Shown here one piece after another: positions 55,536-64,000 of a stretch of 64,000 bases of DNA (the stretch's first letter is position 1; each line of letters opens with the position of its first letter). The stretch covers positions 1,736,001-1,800,000 of the forward strand of contig NZ_VFPA01000001.1 of NCBI RefSeq assembly GCF_006716445.1, in the 5' to 3' direction. The notes under the pieces were generated by a model. The model worked only from the letters and a program-made list of their open reading frames with translations. It did not search any database and was not told the DNA's origin. This DNA is from Pseudonocardia kunmingensis. GTDB lineage: Bacteria > Actinomycetota > Actinomycetes > Mycobacteriales > Pseudonocardiaceae. The translations under genes were made by a program, and so were the position numbers.

Positions 55536-56090
55536 TCAGCCCGGCAGCGCCTCGCCGGCCGCGAGCAGCGCCACGAGCGCGTGCACGTCGTGCGCCGCCA
55601 GCAGCCGGCTCACCGCGCACCCGGCCTGCGCGTAGACCTGCGGGTCGGATCCCGCCGCGCGCAACCAGGCGTCGAGCGACTCCGGCAGCGGTCCGGCCGG
55701 TGCGACCCGGCAACGGTCCCCCGGCCCCTCCGGGAGGAGGTAGCGCGGGTCGTCCGAGACGAGCACCGCGAGCCCCTCGTCGAACCACTGCGGCACCGAC
55801 GCCGTCCCGAGCCGGGCGTGCAGCTCCACGTGCGTCAGCTCGTGCGCGGCGATCACGGGGTCGATCCCGCGCGGGGACAGCATCACGGTGCGGTTCAGCA
55901 CCGCGATGCCCCGCTCCCCGCCCCCGCCGATGCGCGTGTAGCACGCGTCGGTGAGGCAGGCGAGGAACGCCGGGTCGCTGCGCAGGCCGCCGAAGAACTC
56001 CGCGACCACCCCCAGCACCACGGCGACGAGCAGCACACCGAGCCCGGCTGATGCCCGCCACCACCACCGATGACGCCGCCGCGGCCCCAT
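55536..56090 (-). CDS. Membrane-anchored HExxH protein (putative metallopeptidase)
   Basis: 184 residues: a basic N-terminus, one transmembrane helix (about 14-32), then an extracytoplasmic domain with HELTHVELH (His83, Glu84, His87) and WFDEGLAVLVS, whose Glu105 is placed as a third zinc ligand in gluzincin-type peptidases. Two Cys (45 and 50) could form a disulfide. It resembles the small Peptidase_MA-like group. No partner gene is evident; it is convergent with the GntR gene. Confidence 0.7.
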   Translation of the reverse strand: MGPRRRHRWWWRASAGLGVLLVAVVLGVVAEFFGGLRSDPAFLACLTDACYTRIGGGGERGIAVLNRTVMLSPRGIDPVIAAHELTHVELHARLGTASVPQWFDEGLAVLVSDDPRYLLPEGPGDRCRVAPAGPLPESLDAWLRAAGSDPQVYAQAGCAVSRLLAAHDVHALVALLAAGEALPG

Positions 56091-56103
56091 CCAGCCCCCT
56101 CAC

Positions 56104-56200
56104 ACACCGAGTCCTGCGCTCACACACCGACTGCAACCGGTGTGCCGGCACCACGATCGGTGTACCAGGACGGAACCGGTGTGCGAGCGCGGCCATCGGC
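56104..56200. repeat. Degenerate CACACCGA palindrome copy
   Basis: In the 203-bp gap before glgB, CACACCGACTGCAACCGGTGTG is followed by GATCGGTGTACCAGG and CGGTGTGCGAGCGCGG. It is recognisably a diverged member of the palindrome family at 39.6 kb. Confidence 0.65.
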
Positions 56201-56281
56201 CTGATCGGCGTTTCGCGCTTCTCGCGCCGCACAGTGATCACATCGTTGCGCCCAGGATCGGCGACGCCTCCCGGAGCGCAA

Positions 56282-56287
56282 TAAGGT
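56282..56287 (+). promoter_or_regulatory. Probable -10 box of glgB
   Basis: TAAGGT ends 6 nt before the GTG at 56294. The same bases could act as a weak Shine-Dalgarno (AAGG), so a leadered mRNA is not excluded. Confidence 0.4.
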
Positions 56288-56293
56288 GCGCGG

Positions 56294-59350
<3,057 letters not shown>

Positions 59351-59374
59351 CCGCCCCGTTCGGCGTGCGGTGGT

Positions 59375-60583
59375 TCAGGACCTGTCCGGGACCGCCGCAC
59401 GCCCGAGGGTGCGGGTCGACATCGCCATGAAGACCAGCCAGTGGGCCAGCAGGACCACGAAGTACAGCGAGCGCGCGACGTCGGCGGCGATGCTGTCGCC
59501 GGTCCACTCCGCGTTCCACGAGACCGGGACGACGGCCACCGCGAGCGCCGCGGCGGCCACCGCGCCCAGCCCGAGCGGGACCAGCACGAGCACGCCGGGC
59601 CACAGCAGCATCAGGTAGTTGTGCCAGGCGATCGGGGAGAACAGCAGCCCGGCGGCGAGCACGGCCCACGGTGCGGTGCCCGCCGGGTCGATCCGCTCCC
59701 GGTGCCGCCCCATCCACACCAGCGTGCCGACCAGCACGGCCGCCCCGAGCAGGGCGCCGAGCACCGACGGCACGCCGAACCGGACGGCGAGCCCGGGCAG
59801 CGACGCGTTGTCGACGGTGTCGGGCACCGGCTCGCTGACGGCGATGCGCAGCCACGCGAACGCGCTGGACGGGCCGGCGGCGAGCACGCCGAGCAGGGTG
59901 GCGCCGGCGGCACCGGTGATGCCCGCCCGGAACGGGCGCCAGCGCCGCTGGACGGCGGGCAGGAGCAGCAGCGGCGCGAGCGAGGGCTTGAGCGCCACCG
60001 TGATCCCGTACAGCACGGCGGCGAGCACCGGGCGCCCCCGCCGCTCCGCGATCCACCCTGCGACCAGTCCCGCGAGCAGCAGCGGGTAGATCTGACCGAG
60101 CACGAGCGTGCCGTGCAGCGGCGACGAGGCCAGCACGGCGAGCACGGCCAGCGCCGTGACCGGGCGCGTCAGCCGCAGCTCGCGGGCCACCGCGAGCACG
60201 GCGACCACCACCACGAGCAGCGTGAACACGGTGAACACGCGGTACCCGGTGAGCGCGTCGACCCCGGCGAACGGCACGAGCAGCAGCGTGAGCAGCGGCG
60301 GGTTGAGGTTCGTGAGCTTCGCCGGGGTCTCGTAGATGTCCGCGCCCCCGACCAGGGCCACCGCGGAGTGCCAGAACGTGTCGAAGTCGACGTGCAGGTC
60401 GCGCATGTCCGCGCCCGGCAGCAGCGTCACGAGCGCGTCGGGGTGGCGCACGTGCAGCGCCACGGCGGCGCCCAGCGACGCCAGCACCACCAGCCAGGAC
60501 GCGGCCCGGCGCAGGACGGCCGCGCGCACCGCGGGCGCCCGGCCGGGGTCGTCCACCCCGTCGCTTCGCCTCTGGTTCTGCAC
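59375..60583 (-). CDS. GT87-type membrane glycosyltransferase (DUF2029)
   Basis: About 402 residues with roughly ten transmembrane helices. The first periplasmic loop has DFDTFWHSA, where the Asp is the likely catalytic residue of polyprenyl-phosphate-mannose-dependent GT-C enzymes, followed by NLNPPLLTLLLVPF, a conserved GT87 segment. It should transfer a mannosyl-type sugar outside the membrane, for lipoglycan or glycoprotein; the acceptor is unknown. Two GTG codons (60583 and 60589) are possible starts; the former has AGGAA at better spacing. It is convergent with glgB. Confidence 0.82.
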   Translation of the reverse strand: MQNQRRSDGVDDPGRAPAVRAAVLRRAASWLVVLASLGAAVALHVRHPDALVTLLPGADMRDLHVDFDTFWHSAVALVGGADIYETPAKLTNLNPPLLTLLLVPFAGVDALTGYRVFTVFTLLVVVVAVLAVARELRLTRPVTALAVLAVLASSPLHGTLVLGQIYPLLLAGLVAGWIAERRGRPVLAAVLYGITVALKPSLAPLLLLPAVQRRWRPFRAGITGAAGATLLGVLAAGPSSAFAWLRIAVSEPVPDTVDNASLPGLAVRFGVPSVLGALLGAAVLVGTLVWMGRHRERIDPAGTAPWAVLAAGLLFSPIAWHNYLMLLWPGVLVLVPLGLGAVAAAALAVAVVPVSWNAEWTGDSIAADVARSLYFVVLLAHWLVFMAMSTRTLGRAAVPDRS

Positions 60584-60656
60584 GGACACGGTTCCTGACG
60601 CTATCCGGCCCGTCCGTGTTCGTCCGAACCGCTCCCCCGCAGCGGGCGGGCACGCG

Positions 60657-62042
60657 ATGATGGGCCGCGTGACGCCACCGTTGCCCCGCTGGGTCGCCGT
60701 CGCGGTCGCGCTCGCCGTCGCGGCGGTCCCGGCGCTGCTCACCGGCGCCTGCAGCCGGGTGGTGCCCGGCGACGCACGGCCCGCCACACTGCCTGCCACG
60801 GCCGCGATCGCGGCGGCGCCACCGGCCGGGTCGGCGAGCGCGGTCGCCATGGCCACCACCGCAGCGCTGCAGGAGTTCTGGCGGCAGGAGTTCCCCGCCG
60901 CGTTCGGCCGCGAGTGGCCCGACATCACCACGTTCGCCGCCGTCGCCACCGACGACCCGCGCGCCACCCCACCCCCCTGCATCAACCGCGCCGCCGACCT
61001 CGCCGACCAGGCGTTCTACTGCCCGGCCGCAGACGCCGTCGCCTGGGACGCCGACGGGCTCATGCCGCTGCTGCACGACCGGTTCGGGCCGGCAGGCGTG
61101 GTCGTGGTGCTCGCCCACGAGGTGGGGCACGCGGTGCAGAGCCGGCTGGGCGTCGACGAGGCGCAGCAGCGCAACCCGCAGCGCTACCCCACGATCCTGC
61201 TCGAGGCCATGGCCGACTGCTACGCGGGTGTCGCGATCGCCCACCTGCTCGACGAGCCGGTCGCCGGGCTGCCGATGGGTCCCGCCGAACGCGACGAGGC
61301 GATGCGAGCGCTCGTCGGGTTCCGGGACCCCATCGGCGTCGCGCCCGGGGACCGCAGCGCGCACGGCAACGCGTTCGACCGCGTCTCGGCCTTCCAGGAC
61401 GGCTACCGCGACGGTGCCGCGCGGTGCGCGGACATGACCGTCGACAACCGGGTGTTCACCCAGCGCCGGTTCGGGTCGGAGGCCGACCTGGCGCGGGGCG
61501 GCAACCTGCCGCTGCGGGAGCTGCTGGCCTTCGTCGAGGACGACGCGGGCAGGTGGTTCACCGGGCTGGCACCGGGGCGCGACGCGCCGCGCTTGAGCGC
61601 GGGCGGCGCGTGCCCGCCCGAGCGGTTGACGGCGCAGGGGCCTGCCGCGTACTGCCCCGACGACGGCGACGTGGCCGTCGACCTCGCCGCGCTCGAGGAC
61701 GTGCACGGCGACATCGGTGACTTCGCCGCTGCCGCGCTCGTCGCCGGGCGGTACGGGGTGGCCCTGCTCGACGCCGTCGGCGCGGCGCCCGTCGGGCGGC
61801 CGGCGGGGGCGGGCGCCACCTGCCTCGCGGGTGCCTACACCGGCCGGTTGCTGGACGCGCCCGACGGGTTCCGGCTCTCGCCGGGTGACCTCGACGAGGC
61901 CGTGCAGGTGCTGCTGCTCGCCGACTGGGTCGCGCGCGACGCCGCCGGCGCCTCGAACCCGGCCGAGCACGGGTTCGAGCGCATCGCGCGCTTCCGCACC
62001 GGCCTGCTCGACGGCGCCGGGTCGTGCCTGCCGCAGGGGTGA
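60657..62042 (+). CDS. Neutral zinc metallopeptidase lipoprotein (YpfJ/Zn_peptidase family)
   Basis: 461 residues. A signal peptide ends in lipobox LLTGAC (lipidated Cys about 32). The domain has VVVVLAHEVGHAVQSRLG with HEVGH zinc ligands near residue 161 and LLEAMADCYAGV with a downstream Glu/Asp ligand, typical of the putative neutral zinc peptidases. Six or more further Cys residues suggest disulfides outside the membrane. The ATG at 60657 is annotated; an ATG at 60660 and a GTG at 60669 are equally possible. Substrate unknown. Confidence 0.82.
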   Translation: MMGRVTPPLPRWVAVAVALAVAAVPALLTGACSRVVPGDARPATLPATAAIAAAPPAGSASAVAMATTAALQEFWRQEFPAAFGREWPDITTFAAVATDDPRATPPPCINRAADLADQAFYCPAADAVAWDADGLMPLLHDRFGPAGVVVVLAHEVGHAVQSRLGVDEAQQRNPQRYPTILLEAMADCYAGVAIAHLLDEPVAGLPMGPAERDEAMRALVGFRDPIGVAPGDRSAHGNAFDRVSAFQDGYRDGAARCADMTVDNRVFTQRRFGSEADLARGGNLPLRELLAFVEDDAGRWFTGLAPGRDAPRLSAGGACPPERLTAQGPAAYCPDDGDVAVDLAALEDVHGDIGDFAAAALVAGRYGVALLDAVGAAPVGRPAGAGATCLAGAYTGRLLDAPDGFRLSPGDLDEAVQVLLLADWVARDAAGASNPAEHGFERIARFRTGLLDGAGSCLPQG

Positions 62043-62083
62043 CCGCTTGACACCCGTCCCCCGTCCCGGGGAGGGTGGATCCC

Positions 62084-62161
62084 GTGGATCTTCGGACGGC
62101 GGCGCTGCTGCGGCGTCCGCTGTACGGGCAGTGCTACGACCGGGGCGACGCCGACTGGTGA
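62084..62161 (+). CDS. Possible small protein or leader (25 aa)
   Basis: GTG ORF of 25 codons (MDLRTAALLRRPLYGQCYDRGDADW). GGGAGGG lies 8 nt upstream, and a TTGACA (62047-62052) with an 18-bp spacer to GAGGGT suggests a promoter. It ends 45 bp before the deaminase gene. It may be a leader for that gene or a small protein; no family is recognised. Confidence 0.35.
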   Translation: MDLRTAALLRRPLYGQCYDRGDADW

Positions 62162-62206
62162 GCGCCCGCGCTCCGGTCCTGCCCCGTCGTCCGAGAGGTA
62201 CTCCCC

Positions 62207-63244
62207 GTGTCCCCGTCCCCCGTGGCGGCGTTCGTCGCCGCGCTGCCCAAGGTCGAGCTGCACCTGCACCTGGTCGGCTCCGCGTCGCTCGACACCGTGC
62301 TCGCCCTGGCCCACCACCACCCCGACGGCGGTGTGCCCACCGAGCGTGAGGCGCTGCGCCGGTTCTACGCGTTCACCGACTTCCCGCACTTCCTGAACGT
62401 CTACCACCGGGTGAACCTGCTGGTCACGACGGCTGCGGACGTCGTCACCCTGCTCGACGGGCTCGCGGGCGAACTGGCCGCACGCACCGTCCGCTACGCC
62501 GAGGTGCAGGTCACGGCGGTCCGCAACCGCATGGCCGGGATCGCCTATCCCGAGCTCGCCGCAGCGCTCACCGACGGCCGCGCACTCGCCCGGGAACGGC
62601 ACGGCGTGGAGCTGGGCTGGATCTTCGACGCCGACGCGACGCTCGGGCCCGAGGGCGCAGAGGAGACCGTCGACTTCGCACTCGGGTACCGCCCGGAGGG
62701 CACCGTCGGCATCGGGCTGGGCGGACCGGAGGTGGGCGTGCGGCGCGCCGACTTCGCGCCGGCGTTCGACCGCGCTCGCGCCGCGGGGCTGCACAGCGTC
62801 CCGCACGCGGGCGAGACCGTGGGGCCCGACGAGGTGTGGGCCGCGGTCACCGCGCTGCGCGCCGAGCGGATCGGGCACGGGATCGGCGCCGCCGCCGACC
62901 CGCGGCTGCTGGACCACCTCGCCGAGCACCGCGTCCCGCTCGAGGTCTCCCCCACGTCGAACCTGCGTACGGGCGCCGTCACGGCGATCGAGGAGCACCC
63001 GCTCCCGGTGCTGCGCGCGGCGGGCGTGCCGGTGACGCTGGCCACCGACGACCCGGGGATGTTCCACACCGACCTGAACGCCGAGTACCAGCTGTGCCAC
63101 GACGTGTTCGGGATGACCGTGCCCGAGCTGGCCGAGATCGCGCGGGACGGGGCGCGAGCCGCGTTCTGCGCGCCGGACCTGCGCGAGCGCATCCTCACCG
63201 AGATCGACCAGGTCGAGGCGGCAGCCGTCACGCACGCGGGCTGA
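62207..63244 (+). CDS. Adenosine deaminase-family enzyme
   Basis: 345 residues of the metal-dependent adenosine/AMP deaminase superfamily. Zinc ligands H19xH21 in VELHLHLVGS, PHAGET (His and catalytic Glu near 204), RIGHG near 225, SPTSN, and TDDPGMF near 285 are all present. The residue two after HxH, which is Asp in classical adenosine deaminase (contacting the ribose 5'-OH, mouse Asp19) is Val23 here. The substrate may therefore be a 5'-modified adenosine, for example aminodeoxyfutalosine or methylthioadenosine, rather than adenosine. GAGAGG lies 8 nt before the GTG start. Confidence 0.85.
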   Translation: MSPSPVAAFVAALPKVELHLHLVGSASLDTVLALAHHHPDGGVPTEREALRRFYAFTDFPHFLNVYHRVNLLVTTAADVVTLLDGLAGELAARTVRYAEVQVTAVRNRMAGIAYPELAAALTDGRALARERHGVELGWIFDADATLGPEGAEETVDFALGYRPEGTVGIGLGGPEVGVRRADFAPAFDRARAAGLHSVPHAGETVGPDEVWAAVTALRAERIGHGIGAAADPRLLDHLAEHRVPLEVSPTSNLRTGAVTAIEEHPLPVLRAAGVPVTLATDDPGMFHTDLNAEYQLCHDVFGMTVPELAEIARDGARAAFCAPDLRERILTEIDQVEAAAVTHAG

Positions 63245-63308
63245 TCAGCAGACCCGGGACGTGAGCTGCGCGGATGCCGCTCACGTCCCGGTCTGTCGAT
63301 CAGGCGGC

Positions 63309-64000
63309 TCAGAAGAGGGCGCGGGCCAGCGCGCGCCGGGCCGAGCTGACGCGCGGGTCGTCGGCCGGGAACAGCTCGAACAGGCCCACGAGGTGCTCGC
63401 GCACGCGGTCGCGGTCCTCACCCGAGGTGCGTGCCACCGCCTTCACCAGTCGGTCGAACGCCGCCTCCACGCCGTCGGCCGCGACCTCGGCGTCGGCGGC
63501 GGCCAGCTGCGCGTCGACGTCGTCGGGCGCGGCGTCGGCGCGCCCGATCGCCGACGGGTCGGCGGCCTCCGCCCGCGCCAGGAACCGCACCTGCGCCAGC
63601 GCCGCGGCGGCCTGCTCGTTGGCCGGCTCGGCGGCGAGGATCTGCTGGTAGGCGGCCTCGGCAGCGGGGTAGTCGCCGCGTTCGAGTGCGTCCTCGGCCG
63701 CGGTGAAGCGCGGGTCCTCGGGCTCCTCGGCAGGCTCCGCGTCGGCCGTGGCGCCCGCCTCGGCCTCGGCGATGGCCGGCATCCGCTCACGCAGCGCGTC
63801 GAGCAGGGCGCTGATCCACTGCCGGACCTGGGGCTCGGGCAGCGCGCCGTTGAACGCGTCCACCGGCTGGCCGCCGACGACGGCCACCACCATCGGGATC
63901 GACTGCACGCCGAACGCCTGCGCGATGCGCGGGTTGGCGTCGATGTCGACCTTGGCGAGGATCCACGCCCCGTTGCCGGCCTCGGCGAGCCGTTCCAGCA
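63309..64000 (-). CDS. Thioredoxin-fold/TPR protein, CnoX (YbbN)-like (5' part beyond window)
   Basis: About 230 C-terminal residues visible; the N-terminus lies outside the window. The visible part starts within the thioredoxin fold ([24 protein letters not shown], with cis-Pro), followed by tetratricopeptide-like repeats ([28 protein letters not shown], and a second pair near the end). E. coli CnoX has this architecture and acts as a holdase/co-chaperone protecting against oxidation. Mycobacteria carry a homologue next to glgB-glgE-glgP, matching the location here. The active-site CxxC region cannot be inspected. Confidence 0.85.
   Translation of the reverse strand, partial: LERLAEAGNGAWILAKVDIDANPRIAQAFGVQSIPMVVAVVGGQPVDAFNGALPEPQVRQWISALLDALRERMPAIAEAEAGATADAEPAEEPEDPRFTAAEDALERGDYPAAEAAYQQILAAEPANEQAAAALAQVRFLARAEAADPSAIGRADAAPDDVDAQLAAADAEVAADGVEAAFDRLVKAVARTSGEDRDRVREHLVGLFELFPADDPRVSSARRALARALF

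Overview
The window is about 64 kb of very GC-rich actinobacterial chromosome. The most likely source is a Pseudonocardia-like member of the Pseudonocardiaceae (an inference from base composition, GTG/ATG starts, gene order and protein content; no 16S gene is present). I found no tRNA, rRNA, CRISPR array, prophage or plasmid replication gene. One insertion sequence is present. Almost everything else is core or near-core chromosome.

Layout. 1-1.4 kb: an edge-truncated ferredoxin-reductase-type flavoprotein and a beta-keto acid cleavage (DUF849) enzyme. 1.5-19.3 kb: a block whose order matches, from memory, the M. tuberculosis Rv3014c-Rv3034c neighbourhood: ligA, MetE-like protein, mnmA, iscS, PlsC-like and GNAT/OlsB-like acyltransferases, etfA/etfB, then a methyltransferase, a GH57 enzyme, a GT4 glucosyltransferase, a tiny conserved protein and a hexapeptide acyltransferase. 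The last group is the set linked in mycobacteria to methylglucose lipopolysaccharide. 19.3-21.3 kb: ribokinase and nucleoside hydrolase. 21.4-27.4 kb: two sensor kinase/response regulator pairs, an extra regulator with a degenerate receiver domain, and a methyltransferase. 27.5-31.1 kb: ABC transporter and DUF418 membrane protein. 31.2-36.3 kb: enoyl-CoA hydratase, two alpha/beta hydrolases split apart by an IS110-family element, a flavin-binding oxidase-like protein and an HxlR regulator. 36.3-42.3 kb: ABC ATPase, glgX, FmdB-type zinc ribbon and glgP. 42.4-46.2 kb: alpha/beta hydrolase with divergent TetR gene, then a siderophore-binding lipoprotein divergent from an enterochelin-esterase-like gene across an iron box. 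46.3-51.7 kb: glgE, treS, mak. 51.8-55.5 kb: SigG-like sigma factor, leuA with a leader peptide and attenuator, GntR regulator. 55.5-64 kb: membrane-anchored HExxH protein, glgB with a very long tail, GT87 glycosyltransferase, metallopeptidase lipoprotein, adenosine-deaminase-like enzyme and an edge-truncated thioredoxin/TPR protein.

How the genes work together. TreS, maltokinase, GlgE and GlgB make up the full trehalose-to-alpha-glucan (GlgE) route. GlgP and GlgX degrade the same polymer. The GH57/GT4/methyltransferase/acyltransferase group would build a second, modified, acylated glucan. Carbohydrate polymer metabolism is therefore the dominant theme.

Most notable non-coding signals: (i) the IS110 element carries a structured 5' non-coding region with exact 8-nt matches to its own right end and to its insertion site, as expected for a bridge RNA; (ii) a leuA leader peptide with three Leu codons and mutually exclusive hairpins; (iii) long palindromes and 22-bp repeat arrays in several intergenic gaps; (iv) a recurrent TAnnnT box 6-8 nt before start codons, suggesting many leaderless transcripts.
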